Shown here piece by piece: positions 1 through 10,349 of a stretch of 64,000 nt of DNA. The notes beneath the pieces were generated by a model that saw only the letters and a list, made by a program, of their open reading frames with translations, made no database searches and was not told the origin of the DNA. The stretch comes from Luidia sarsii (lineage: Eukaryota; Echinodermata; Asteroidea; Paxillosida; Luidiidae). The stretch covers positions 6,848,538-6,912,537 of the forward strand of contig OX465118.1 of the NCBI GenBank assembly GCA_949987565.1, read 5' to 3'. Made by a program: the position numbers and the translations under genes. Numbering within the stretch: the stretch's first letter is position 1; the number at the start of each line of letters is the position of its first letter.

Positions 1-766
1 CCCATGGTGGTACGTGTAGTTGTTGTCCTGGGTAGTGTCAATGTCAGATTTCTTGGCAAGATTCATGTGCTTTGATGTAAGATGGACACTCAAGGGTGGT
101 TTACATGTTGTCCATGTCATTGTGATTTTATGCTTTTTTACTGTCAAAGTGCTTACATATGTCAAATTATGGAAAGGATTCTTTGACCTTCGCAAATGGT
201 GTACCATACCTTCAAGCACGTGTGCCAAATCGGATTCCTGTAACCTGTCTGTCCTGTTGGCACTGTGCTTCAAGGAACATTGTGATCCCACGTCCATGGC
301 ACGCCCTATTTCATTTCACCCACTCACATTTTCAATAGCTTCCTCAGATCCTCCAAAAAAATCGCCGGGGGATAACCCTTGTTGCATTTTCACAAACTAC
401 TATGACTTTCCACGTCAGTGTATGCATCTTGAGGGTTAACCACATCCGAATTTGAAGCATCTGTGGTGTTGCAATGTGCCAGGGCCTCTGAATCCAGGCA
501 CCTCTATCGAATGAATTTTAAAAGAAGCCTATTCTCAGCCTACAACCAAGCAATATGTAGCATGGCAAAAGCCACACAGACATCCGATTGTACCAGGTTT
601 GACTCGCTTGTACGCAAAATGTTTTTTCAGAGGTTTTTATTGGTCTTGATGGTTTAAAGAGTTTTGAAAATGGCACATTATTCACAAACCCGTATGTGGT
701 GGACATGGGCAATGAAAAGTGGCTGTATGTGAAGTGGGTAATCTTGATTTTTTTTTTTTTTTTCAG
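1..766 (+). other. Intron sequence upstream of the first visible LIM exon
   Basis: No coding exon could be supported here. The segment ends in a run of T followed by CAG at 764-766, a strong polypyrimidine tract and 3' splice site for the exon starting at 767. The exon before it, which must carry the first two zinc ligands of this LIM domain, lies outside the window or was not recognised. The longer open frames here have no domain-like character. Confidence 0.5.
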
Positions 767-887
767 GGCTGTGTACAGGCCATGGGCAACCAGTACCACG
801 CAAACTGCTTTGTGTGCGGCTCCTGCAAACAGCCCATCACCGGGAGTGCCTTCCATATCCACGAAGGCAAGCCGTACTGCAAGAGGG
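767..887 (+). CDS. LIM-domain protein (Enigma/PDLIM-LDB3-like), penultimate LIM, exon
   Basis: The exon encodes about 40 residues from GCVQAMGNQYHANC to GKPYCKR. It supplies the second half of the first zinc finger (H and C in YHANC) and the start of the second (CVCGSC-type pairs), then PYCKR. The last base, G887, is the first base of a codon (phase 1) before a GTACGT donor at 888. Joined to the next exon it gives Asp, the usual final zinc ligand, in the PYCKRDY context. Enigma-family proteins (PDLIM5, PDLIM7, LDB3, Drosophila Zasp) have closely similar LIM sequences with the same YCxRDY junction. They are scaffolds of actin, Z-disc and adhesion structures, with an N-terminal PDZ and three C-terminal LIM domains. 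Family assignment rests on remembered resemblance. Paxillin- or leupaxin-type LIM proteins are less likely because of the stop position. Confidence 0.85.
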
Positions 888-2068
888 GTACGTATGGCCA
901 GAGAAGCCATTCATTTGAGAAGAGATCAAGCAACAACAAAAATGCCCTGGGTCAATTGTCATTTTACTCAATGAAACTGAAAGTCAACTGATTAACCCAT
1001 ACATATACATGGACTTATGCCTCAGCAGCGCCCTATTATCACCCATAGAAGTGGCAACTGCCATGAATATCTGCTCTGGCGCCCTCTGTTGTCCATCCCT
1101 ATGTCTGTGAAGTCCCTCATACACATGCACAAGGTAGAGGGTCTGATGTTTTGATGCCAGCTGCACCTTTCTCAAATGCATAACGATGTGCTATCTTCAA
1201 GAGAGGTCTGTCTAGGATCAAAATGTCGATCACCCAACTTTTTGAATATTTGGATATCATCCTCATTATCCTCCTCATCCTCCCCATCCTCCCCATCCTC
1301 CCCATCCTCCCCATCCTCCCCATCCTCCCCATCCCCATCCTCCTCATCATCCCCATCCTCCCCATCTTCTCCATCCTGATCCTCATTCTCCTCATCCTCC
1401 TCATTCCCCCCCCATCCTCCTCATTCCCCCCATCCTCCCCATCCTCCCCATCCTCCCAATCTATTCATCCTCCTCATCCTCCTCATCCTCCTCATCCTCC
1501 CCATCTTCTCCATCCTGATCCTCATTCTCCTCATCCTCCTCATTCCCCCCATCCTCCTCATTCCCCACATCCTCCCCATCCTCCCCATCCTCCCAATCTA
1601 TTCATCCTCCTCATCCTCCTCATCCTCCTCATCTTCTCCATCCTGATCCTCATTCTCCTCATCCTCCCCATTCCCCCCATCCTCCCCATCCTCCCCTTCC
1701 TCACCATCCACCTTCTCCTCCTTCTAATGCTACTCATCCTCCTCTTCATCCTCTTCCTCTTCATTCTCATCCGCTCCCTGTCCCCCTCATTCTCCTCATC
1801 CTCCTCATTCCCCCCATCCTCCCCGTCCTCCCCTTCCTCACCATCCACCTTCTCCTCCTTCTAATGCTACTCATCCTCCTCTTCATCCTCTTCCTCTTCA
1901 TCCTCATCCGCTCCCTGTCCCCCTCATTCTCCCCATCCTCCTCCTAATCCCTACCTTCCTCCTCACCCTCACCACCCCAACCTTCCTCACCACTCTGTCA
2001 TGCAAACATATGACCATATAATCCTGACCCGAGACACTCACTTTTCTCCCTGGTGCCCCACCATGCAG
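888..2068 (+). other. Intron between LIM exons
   Basis: The intron runs from the GTACGT donor at 888 to the CATGCAG acceptor ending at 2068. Splicing across it restores a perfect LIM reading frame, which is the main evidence for it. More than half of it is the CCTCAT/CCCCAT pyrimidine minisatellite listed separately. Confidence 0.8.
1256..1975 (+). repeat. CCTCAT / CCCCATCCT pyrimidine-rich minisatellite
   Basis: About 700 bases are built almost wholly from 6-mer and 9-mer variants of CCTCAT and CCCCATCCTC. Longer higher-order units recur: a block containing TCTTCTCCATCCTGATCC appears at about 1365, 1503 and 1632, and a block containing ACCATCCACCTTCTCCTC appears at about 1702 and 1838. The long open frames on both strands here (ILPILP, SSPSSP, RMGRMG) are products of the repeat and are not genes. 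Confidence 0.95.
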
Positions 2069-2190
2069 ACTACCAGGCGATGTTCGCCGTCCGCTGTGCC
2101 TCCTGCAACTACCCAGTGGAGCCCGGAGATCCCTGGGTGGAGGCACTGAACAAGCAGTGGCATTCCAACTGCTTCATCTGCTCAAACCCG
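2069..2190 (+). CDS. LIM-domain protein (Enigma/PDLIM-LDB3-like), last LIM, first part
   Basis: The exon starts after CATGCAG at 2068. With G887 from the previous exon its first two bases make Asp, giving DYQAMFAVRCASCNYPVEPG. It contains the first CxxC pair (CASC), the WHSNC His-Cys pair of the last LIM domain and then CFICSNP, ending in phase 0 at a GTAAGG donor (2191). Enigma-type last LIM domains have the same layout: YxxxF, CxxC, then EAL, WH, CFxC. The conceptual spacing to the next zinc ligand is unusual and is reported as a finding. It is co-linear with its neighbours at 767-887 and 3000-3077. Confidence 0.87.
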
Positions 2191-2886
2191 GTAAGGCAAC
2201 GACCCAATAGTCTTGGATCATTCAGAATACCATTGACCCATTACAAAAGCAGTCCTATAGAACTCATCATGCCACGCAGAAATTTGCTGCAAGAAAATTG
2301 TGTTGCCATCACTTTGGTCAAACCAGCATTTCTTATTTTCCTCCTCTCTCTCTCTCTCTCCTCTCACTCTTTTTCCCTCCCTCTCTCTCTCGTTCTTACT
2401 CTTCCTCGCTCTCCTGGTTTCAACTCTCTTACTCTTCCTCTGCCTCTCTCTCCCCCTCTCTCACCCCTCCCTCTCCCCCTCTCTCTCTCTCCCCTATCTT
2501 CTGTCTTCCTCTCTTTCCCCCTCCCTCTCTCTCCCTCTCTCCTTTTCTCTCTCTCTCTTTTTATCTATCTATCTATCTCTCTCCCTCTCTCTATTTATCT
2601 CTCTTATTATGTATCTAATTATTTATCTCTCTCCCTCTCTCTATTTCTCTTTCTTTTTATGTATCTATCTATCTCTCTCGCTCTCTTTTTCTCTCTTTCT
2701 TTCTCTTTCTTTCTCTCTCCCTCTCTCGCTCTCTTTTTCTCTCTTTCTTTCTCTTTCTTTCTCTCTCCCTCTCTCTCTACATCTCTCTCTCCCTTTCTCT
2801 CTCTCTCTCCCTCCCTCTCCCTCCCTCCCTCCCTCCCTCCCTCCCTCCCTCCCTCCCTCCCTCCCTCCCTCCCTCCCTCCCTCCCT

Positions 2887-2931
<45 letters not shown>

Positions 2932-2999
2932 CCTCTCTCTCTCTCCCTCTCTCTCTCTTCCTCTCTCTCTCTTCCTCTCTTCCTCTCTCCCAATCACAG
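2191..2999 (+). other. Intron, mostly polypyrimidine
   Basis: It runs from the GTAAGG donor at 2191 to the AATCACAG acceptor ending at 2999. From about 2338 to 2990 it is almost uninterrupted C and T, so the last exon is preceded by an extraordinarily long polypyrimidine tract. Confidence 0.8.
2338..2991 (+). repeat. (CT)n, (CTTT)n and (CCCT)n polypyrimidine tract
   Basis: About 650 bases of nearly pure pyrimidine on the + strand. Sub-blocks are TATC repeats near 2565-2670, CTTT-rich blocks near 2680-2770 (two near-copies), a (CCCT)n run at about 2810-2895 and a (CT)n run at about 2895-2927. It lies wholly inside the last LIM intron. The serine/leucine-rich and arginine/glutamate-rich frames across it are repeat products. 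Confidence 0.97.
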
Positions 3000-3077
3000 T
3001 CATGCGAAATACCCCTGGAAGGTCAGGCATTTTATGCTGAGCGCGGGCAGCCCTACTGCCAGCGACACGCCCCGTAG
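3000..3077 (+). CDS. LIM-domain protein (Enigma/PDLIM-LDB3-like), C-terminal exon with stop
   Basis: The acceptor CACAG ends at 2999. The exon encodes SCEIPLEGQAFYAERG, then QPYCQRHAP and a TAG stop at 3075-3077. The LEGQxFY, PYC, xxHA ending is the characteristic C-terminus of Enigma-family proteins, where the final His is a zinc ligand and few residues follow. The exon is in phase 0 with 2069-2190. The protein therefore ends right after its last LIM domain, as in PDLIM5, PDLIM7 and LDB3. The rest of the gene (PDZ domain, linker, first LIM) would lie upstream of the window. Codons are GC-rich compared with the AT-rich flanks, consistent with real coding sequence. Confidence 0.85.
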   Translation, partial: SCEIPLEGQAFYAERGQPYCQRHAP

Positions 3078-6000
3078 ACGTTCCGAGGGGCCTGCGATCT
3101 GTCCGGCTGTCATCAGGGGTGTATGAGGAGTGGAGCAAGAGGGTTGACTACCCAGACTGGACGATCCCTATTGCGGGGGTGGAGGAAGGGATGCAACTTA
3201 AACGGCTGCAAATCAAAACAACTCGTCTCTCTAAGGGTTGGATAGGGGGAGGGAAAGCTCACACTACCTGCTTGGATTAGAACTGAGGACCATAGAAATC
3301 TGAGGAGCAGGGGCACTACTAGGTACTTCGTGGCCAGATCCACTTCCACATCAGAACTTGAGCACTCACGGATTGACTTTGTTCGAGCTTCTCAAAAATC
3401 ATTCAATAAGGACAGAAAAGATTCGCTGTGTTCACATTCAACACAAACCTTTCACTCGTAACTTGGTTTCCATGGGATATTTTGGAAAGTATTTCCTCTC
3501 ACTCTCTCAGTGTATGCTTTCTTTCTCATGTTCCTGTAATATTTTTTTTCACAGGGAGATTTTTATTTTTTATTTTGGGTGGGTCAGAAGTTGGGCATGA
3601 TGTAATCACACTTTTCACAAAATGTCCCCCGTGAGCCAGAGTTGCGAGATACCATGCGTTGCCCTGGAAATTATGCGAAACTTTTTCACAGAAAACGATG
3701 GGAAAGGCATCTTGGATCGACCTTTCCTTCAGAAGCATCAACTCACCCACCTTAAAATTGAGAAACATCTAGTCGTGCCACATCTTCACTGCCCACTAAC
3801 CAAGGTCTATCCATATTCCAAATCATGTGAGCCCCCCCTCCCCCCCACACACACACACTCTGAGCTAGTTTGGGTTTGGTATGATGAGCACAATCTTTCA
3901 CTCAATGTCTGCATTGCACCTCAACAGGAACTCCCCCAAACTTGACTCAGAATGAATTTGTTGGTAGGACTTTATGGGGATTGGTCAAACTGTAAGTGTT
4001 GATACAGTAAATAATAATATTGCAAGGTTCGAATTTGGAAATAGATTTTTGTTGGGGGAGTTTTTGATATTTGTGATAAAGGACTGTTGTTGTTCTTGTT
4101 GGTTTTATGGTAGATGACATTATCTTTTCTTTTCTTATAAACTAAAATTTATTTTATTTGGGGGGTCTTAGAGGGAGAGTTATTTGGGGTATTTTTGGTG
4201 TTGCTTGCAGACATGGCAGCATTGGCATGAGCATCAATTGTTGCCCATGGTGTGCTGTGTAACCAAAAAAAGAAAGAAAAAATGAGAATGTATAGTGTTT
4301 AGATTGGCGCTGCCTCGCTTTGCTTTTCCGAGCCTGCCTCAAGCCCACCTCCATCGCTACCAAGGTTCGGAGTTTCACGACACTCGAAAGGCAGCTGTCC
4401 AAGAAACAAGAGTTTGCCGAATCAACCTCGGCCGGTGAAAAGCGGAGGACAGCTGCATTCTCAGATGCGGGCAATCTTGCTGAGAATATCAACTCATGAG
4501 CTTTAGTCAACAACTGAATTGTTTCTGGGGTTAAAAAAAATGATTTTTGCCTTAACAAAATCCCAACCAGTCATCGTGTCTCCAAAAAGCAACAGTGTCA
4601 ATTGTTCACAAACTACTCGACGAGAGAAAAAGTGAGCGCAAAACATTAATAGGACTTGGGTAGATGATCCCTGTCATCAGAATCCCTGACCGAGTCATCC
4701 CCAAACTATCATGGAGGCTTCAGAATTCTATGCACGTAAATTCTAACAAATGTTTAAGTGCCTATAGGTCAGGCAATCGGCTGAACAGAAACGAAAGACA
4801 AAAAAACAAACAAATGAAAATTAAGAAGCTAGAGCCAGATTGTAGCTTAAAGTTATGATAAAGTAACTCGCGGGGTGTGGTATGTGGCTTATTAATTGCA
4901 ATATTAGCCTAAAATTGATCCTAGGAGCAAGTGCCATGGTATTTGTTGATCAAACTGTCGATTGTACTAATGAAAAGTTCAATTTTTTCTCCCAAAGATC
5001 CCAGAGATTATAGAGGTGGATCAGATAAAAGCAGGAAGTAGTTTCAGGTTTGCGCCATTTTTATTCATCTCATTGGCAATACATTTATATTGTAAGTGTC
5101 TTACCAGTTTTAGAGGTGATTATTGATTTTTAAATAAGTTCCATCTTTAGCATGGTATTATAAAAACAAAAATGATTATATATATCTAGTTTGCTGGGGG
5201 GTAGCCATAGTAAACATGCTTGCTCATTTGTGGGTGTTTAGGTAATTCTGTGTTGGATCCAACATAGGAACGTCTTGAGACTGGTACCCTGTCATGTATT
5301 GGCCAATACTAGAGCCTGCAGGGCACCAGTTAATAAAGATGGCAGCCTTGATGTAGTTAAAAATAAGAAGAAGAAACTTTACATAATTAAACACCATTGA
5401 AAATCATCGTCTTCCAGCTTTGATGTTAGTTTTTTTTTTTTTAGCAATTTTTGGTGGTTTCGGTTTTTGATGTAAATAACCCAATCTTGACTTGTAGCTT
5501 AGAGTGCATGCTACTGAAAACAAAATGAAATATTTATATTTGAAAAAAAGTCTATGTTTTGTTGTAGCTTAAATGTAACAGTTAAGTCAACATTTATTTT
5601 CTTTCATTTTTTTAAAAGTCAAATAATTAAAACTAACCAAAAAAATGATTTTTCTATGATTAATTACCTTGGGTAATTACCTTACATTTGCAATGGTTAC
5701 GCGGCTAATTAAAAACAAATCTATATCCTATTTAACTTCACCCTTCCTCTATCTACTGAACTGATTGACTGTGTAGTTGAATAGTTGACAAATATGAAAA
5801 GACTGGTGCCCTACCTTCTTTTCTCACGTAAGCATTATAGAGACTACGAGGGAGGTAGCACCGGACTAAATCAAATTTGTGGATGATTTTGACTAAATAA
5901 GAATTTTATTTTAAATTAAAGTGCATTGTTTGCCTTATTTTAACCTTTGCCTGTTTAAATGATACACACAAAACAATTATGATGTAGTTACATTTTAGTA

Positions 6001-7480
6001 TATGCTACTTTATCAACCTTTGCTTTCTGTAATTTAACTTGCATATTAATTAAATCAGTACTGAATGGCCTTGTTAGTCATTGTCTTGGTCGTCTGACCT
6101 GGTCAAAGATATGTAGCACAATTTCTTTAGATAACACCATCAACCTTTCTTCCGCATAAGATTATAGAGCAACCTCTAGACAGTGTTAACAACTGACTTG
6201 TGACACAGGAGACTTGGCGTTGCAGCTAGAAACCAGGTGATTTATTAGCATTTCAGGGCAAATTTGTATATATTTTCTCCGAAATTTACTAAAAAAACAC
6301 CCCTCTCCCGGAAAAACGTCTTTGACTCAAGAGAGATTAAGTCGGACGAGAAAGTTGTTTTTAAAAATAAACATAAGTGAGCCGGATAAGTCGAGAGAAA
6401 ATATTGGCAACGATGCAGGTAAAGAAAATATAGATATGGATTTCTAGCGTAGTGTTTCTTTTTCTTACAGATTAAAAGTATAAAAGGATTTTTTTGGCGT
6501 TATTACTTAAACGTAATGTCATTGGTGTTGGGAAATAATTAGTTTTATCTTTATGGCTGCTTCTGACATGAGTAGACACGCGCGAAGAGTGGCATGGACG
6601 TATCATGATTCTCACTGCAGCAGATTCACGGCCTGTTCAAGGCAAACGTAACTTTCACTGTTAACTCCTTGGGTATTTTGAATTAATATTATCATTCGCA
6701 ACTTTGATTGTGAATCTCGTCCTTAACCATAACGTACCTTGCATTTATAAAACCCCGCGTTGAAGCATGACTCGTATCATAATGGTGTGCCTTCCCTGTT
6801 GTGTAAGAGAATTTGGAATCGTTTTTATGTGAGAGATAACTGGAAACTGTTGTCATGGTGATGGTATTAGCTGTTGGAAAGCCTTTCTGCCTTTAGACGG
6901 TGCGTTTCAAACCGAGTCCGTAGATTGTCACTTCCATACCCTGTTGTGCCTTTCAAACCAATGCCAGTTCTGGGGCAGGGGCAGTTTTCGAAGGAAGGGT
7001 TTGGTATTTTGTTTTCGTCGGCATTTTCAAGGAGAGACAACTTTAGTGTCACTTGTGGAGTGGCGAAGTTCGTCTCTTCTTGCAGATGCTTGCGAGGCGC
7101 CCGCCTATCCTTGACAACCAAACTCCGCACCCATGCTCTCGTCTCCTCTCTCCTTCCCTATATCAACTCAGCCAGGGGCAGAGAAAGAATAGGAAGTGGG
7201 TATCACAATCCCACGGCCGACGAGACAGAATTACAGATATGCGGGGTTTTTTTACGCCGTGTATCTCACCTCCCTTTTGGAAACAACTACCCCCCCCTTC
7301 CCTGCCCCCTCTCCAGAAGGCACACATTTTAATGACAAGATGCTATCACCTGATATTGTAATATCCGTTTGTACTAATATCTTAACCGGTGTCTGTGGTA
7401 GGTGTTTCGGGTATTTCAAAAGAAGTTAAAGAAACAATCCCAGTTTGATGCCCGTCTTGTATTGAAAATAAAATGTAAAC
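3078..7480 (+). other. 3' UTR of the LIM gene and intergenic sequence, no supported gene
   Basis: After the TAG stop the sequence becomes AT-rich with no recognisable coding exon. Candidate polyadenylation hexamers AATAAA occur at about 5332 and 7467, but neither can be tied to the transcript from sequence alone. The 134-residue minus-strand frame at 4154-4558 and the 152-residue plus-strand frame at 6874-7332 were examined and show no recognisable domain. Confidence 0.5.
3160..3340 (-). repeat. Possible tRNA-derived SINE fragment
   Basis: On the minus strand the segment reads through CTGCTCCTCAGATTTC and then CAGTTCTAATCCAAGC, which resembles a decayed tRNA B box (consensus GGTTCGANTCC), followed by an unrelated tail. 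No intact A box or cloverleaf is visible, so this is a weak call. Confidence 0.3.
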
Positions 7481-7505
7481 AATTTAATCAAGTAATATTG
7501 ATTCT

Positions 7506-7545
7506 GCCTTTGAGAAAGGTCCTGCTAGGATTGAAACGCCAGCCC
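7506..7545 (+). repeat. Single arm of the AAAGGTCCTGCTAGGATTG foldback repeat
   Basis: This carries GCCTTTGAGAAAGGTCCTGC followed by TAGGATTGAAACGCCAGCCC. It matches the arms of the foldback copies near 10,250-10,323, 63,607-63,714 and 63,821-63,920. No opposing arm was found next to it, so it is a solo arm. Confidence 0.7.
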
Positions 7546-8436
7546 CTCCTATTTTTTGAGATTGGCATTTTGGTCATTTTAGTTAGTCAGCAGTTCGCAA
7601 CATGTTTGCAGATTACTCAAATAGTAGTTGTTTTCTTTTTTGAACCAAAATTAGAAAACTGACGTCAGAATTGTCGAAACTATGCAAAAGGAATGTAATG
7701 CTTTGTTGCCTATACTAGACAGATTGGTTTTCTTGCGTTTATGCGAGCACTTTGAAGATGTTTATTTTTGCTTCAAATGGATTTGGTTTGGGGAGTTGGG
7801 AAAATTCTGATGCAGTATGTAGTGCAGTCTCTCAAAATGCATGGCATAGATTAAAGAGCGCCCCCATTGGAAGAAAGAAAAAGCTTTACAAAAAATCCTA
7901 TCAGTATCAATCCATACAATCATTTGATCCATTCTTTCTTAACCATCGACCCATTCCTCTAAACTCTGCTCCCATTAATATCACATTTAGATCCCTAGGC
8001 AGTCCCTTATCTTGACTGAGTTCTTGCAATTTGTCCTTAAATAAATGATACAGACCGTCTTGATAAATTCACTGGAAGTTCTCGACTGCTCGCTATATCG
8101 ACAGTCTCAACCTACCCACACTAACTATCGGCGCATGGTGTGCAAGAAACGATGTTATAGTTCTAAACCCCCTAAAACAGAACAAAATAGTAACTGAGAT
8201 ACAGAGATTGTGTACTCTCAATGCTACACGTTGGTTTACGATTCGAAATCCCTGTTCTTTCTCCGAGTGATTGAATAAACTGCTTTGAAATACTTTCTTC
8301 CCTGACGCTTTTGTTCTCGGGCTCTCTTTTTGTCGTATGGCCTACTGCATGTGTTTAGGACTTCTGTTGGATTTTTGTCGAATGTGCGGGAATATATATT
8401 GCACTGTTTAAACGAAAAAATGACGTTTGTCACACG

Positions 8437-8515
8437 ACATCGTCCTCGCACAGTTGCTTTGTCACCTTTCCGGCAGAAATGAAAGTCTCGGGTTCGAATC
8501 CCGCGCCCAAGCATG
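8437..8515 (+). repeat. tRNA-like sequence with B box (decayed SINE or tRNA pseudogene)
   Basis: GGGTTCGAATCCCGC is a perfect Pol III B box with its flanking T-arm stem. The upstream sequence does not fold into a full cloverleaf with matching acceptor arms, so it is not called as a functional tRNA. Confidence 0.45.
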
Positions 8516-9604
8516 AGATATTTTCGTCTGTTTTGTCAAGTGCTAACAAAAACATCAAAAATGCCAACATCTTTCAGATATCGATATGCAGACGCAAACT
8601 AGGCCTACATAATGACTCTTTTCAATTCATAATAAAAACATGTATTGGAAATCCAAGAGATTGGAAGGGGTGATATAGATGCGTGGAATGTTTCCTTTTA
8701 AATTCGCCCAAAGCAGAATTATTCCTAATAAGCAATTTCACAACGTTCTTGTTACTATGCCGTGTAAGGTTTTCTCACTGTCAACCCACAAATCCGTCCT
8801 TGTGAAAGAAATCTCCGTCCCCTAGAAAACAAACCCTTTTCTTGAGGATTAATGATCTCTGTATAGGCCTATAGACGGTTTGAAAGGATGAATGCAGAAA
8901 CTTGAACACAGCCGAATTCGATTACCTTTGTACATAACCTTGGGTTCATTTACGAATTATTTCTGAAAAGAAGAAGTAAATTTCAGGCAGGTTTAGTAGA
9001 CAGTATAGCATCTGGCCTGCTCGTTTCGGTTCCATATTATAGCATGCTTTGTGGTGAAATGGCCTTCCGCACTCGACCCCTAGCTGAATGGATTCACATT
9101 GTCCAATCTTTATCAATTTAATGCGGCCATTTTGAATAATTCGATGTGCTTAGGGGGAAAAAAGGTCTAGCCGCGATGCGAAGGTGTACTACGTGCATAA
9201 ATAAAGATCGTGTGACCCGCCACTTTAGACTATTTTCGTGAAAATCCTGGCAAATTCGTCCCATGTTTGCATTGGGTTTGGCCTCGCCGTTCCGCTGAAT
9301 TCGGGCCGATCGGAAGAAGTGATTGCTGAAGTGCTCGGAGGCGGCCGGGAGTGTCAAGTCTTCTATTTCAACGAGGTCGAGCGAAGTTCAGTTGTGGCTC
9401 CGTGATCGTGATCCACAATGCTCCACTTTGTTTGAGTCACAATATTCTTCGAAGTCCAGACGTCGTCCCACAGCGTGGCATTTAACTTTAAAGATCCGTG
9501 AAATGCGGTAGAGTAGGCAGAAAGACAAAGTTGTTTCTCTACATGTTCTAACTGTTTGCTGTCTAGCAAGTATAGCATTGCCTGAAATATACGAACGTGC
9601 GTGT

Positions 9605-9645
9605 GACCCCAGAATTCGAACCGCTGTACCCGGGTTAATTACAAG
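9605..9645 (-). repeat. tRNA-like B-box fragment on the minus strand
   Basis: The reverse complement contains GGTTCGAATTCTGGG, a B-box-like T arm, preceded by CCCGGGTACAGC. It lies directly beside the composite repeat starting at 9667, so several SINE-like pieces are packed together here. Confidence 0.4.
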
Positions 9646-9666
9646 GCCCCTACTATATAGCCAAAT

Positions 9667-9885
9667 AGTTGTTTGCATCTGAATAAAACGGGGTGCGATC
9701 CCTGGAGATATAATAATGGCAGTTTATACTTAAATGCTGCTGACTGGTACCACCACTCCTTTCCCCATACAGCAGCAAAGATAGTTGACATTTGGGAAGA
9801 CCCAAAATAAGAGTGGCCGATATCTCCGATGGAAGAGCGCCGGTGCTTCGAAGCAGAGGCCGGGTTCAAATCCAGTTCAGTCACA
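9667..9885 (+). repeat. Composite dispersed repeat, copy 1 (core plus tRNA-like part)
   Basis: The core (about 9667-9760) has landmarks GTTTGCATCTGAAT, GATCCCTGGAGATAT, GGCAGTT and GCTGCTGACTGGT. It is followed after about 100 bases by a tRNA-like stretch whose B box, GGTTCAAATCC, is at 9863-9873. The same order recurs in copy 2, and the core recurs inverted near 58.5 kb. Confidence 0.75.
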
Positions 9886-9984
9886 TTTTCTTAGCTAGGG
9901 CCTATACTAAAGTCTTTAACAAAATAATATTGTTAAATAAAACAATTGGAAAATAGTGTGCTAAAGCCTGGTTTAAAACAATTG

Positions 9985-10200
9985 GTTGTTTGCATCTGGA
10001 TGTAAACGGGGGCGTTATCCCTGGAGATATATACGGCAGTTATTAATGGTTGATGCTTCCGACTGTTTTCCCACTCCGTCTTGACAATTTGAGAAGACCG
10101 CCATCAAGGACGGGATCGATAGCCTAGCGTCAGACGGTATTGAGCGCTGGTACGGTATACGCCAAACCCCAGGTCTCGGGTTCAGGTCCGGGTTAGGTTT
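9985..10200 (+). repeat. Composite dispersed repeat, copy 2 (core plus tRNA-like part)
   Basis: The core (about 9985-10,070) shares GTTTGCATCTG, ATCCCTGGAGATATA, GGCAGTTATTAATGGTTGATG and TCCGACTG with copy 1. A tRNA-like segment follows, with A-box-like CGATAGCCTAGCG and B-box-like GGTTCAGGTCC at 10,179-10,189. The copies are about 320 bases apart in the same orientation, suggesting either tandem duplication of the locus or clustered insertion. Confidence 0.75.
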
Positions 10201-10248
10201 ATATTATTGTCTTGGCCATTTTTCAAAAGTGTTAAAAAGGACATAGTG

Positions 10249-10323
10249 GGCCTGACGTCTCAATGTTTGCAGGACCTTTCTGTAACTGTAAGGCTTTCAA
10301 AGGTCCTGTTTGGATCGAAACAC
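10249..10323. repeat. Foldback repeat, paired arms, copy A
   Basis: The left arm (GGCCTGACGTCTCAATG, then TTGCAGGACCTTTC) is the reverse complement of the family arm. The right arm (CTTTCAAAGGTCCTG, then GGATCGAAACAC) is the forward arm. About 14 bases separate them, so the element could fold into a hairpin. Confidence 0.75.
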
Positions 10324-10349
10324 TATAAATAAGGTTAGGCCTATGTAGG

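Noticed and set aside
1223..1864. 213-residue ILPILP/SSPSSP frame
   Set aside because: It is a product of the CCTCAT minisatellite inside a LIM intron.
2053..3126. 357-residue plus-strand frame spanning a LIM exon and the CT-rich intron
   Set aside because: Only 2069-2190 of it is exon. The rest is intronic polypyrimidine, and the real frame continues by splicing to 3000.
4154..4558. 134-residue minus-strand frame beginning MLRQKSFFLTPETIQLL
   Set aside because: It has no recognisable domain, and no splice partner or gene context was seen. It may be part of a dispersed repeat, but nothing in the window confirms that.
6874..7332. 152-residue plus-strand frame
   Set aside because: No recognisable motif, a competing minus-strand frame over part of it, and it lies in AT-rich intergenic sequence.
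8437..8515. Functional tRNA gene candidates (also near 9,610, 9,865, 10,180, 21,425, 58,840, 60,705)
   Set aside because: Each has a B-box-like T arm, but none has a complete cloverleaf with matching acceptor arms. They are better read as SINE-type remnants.
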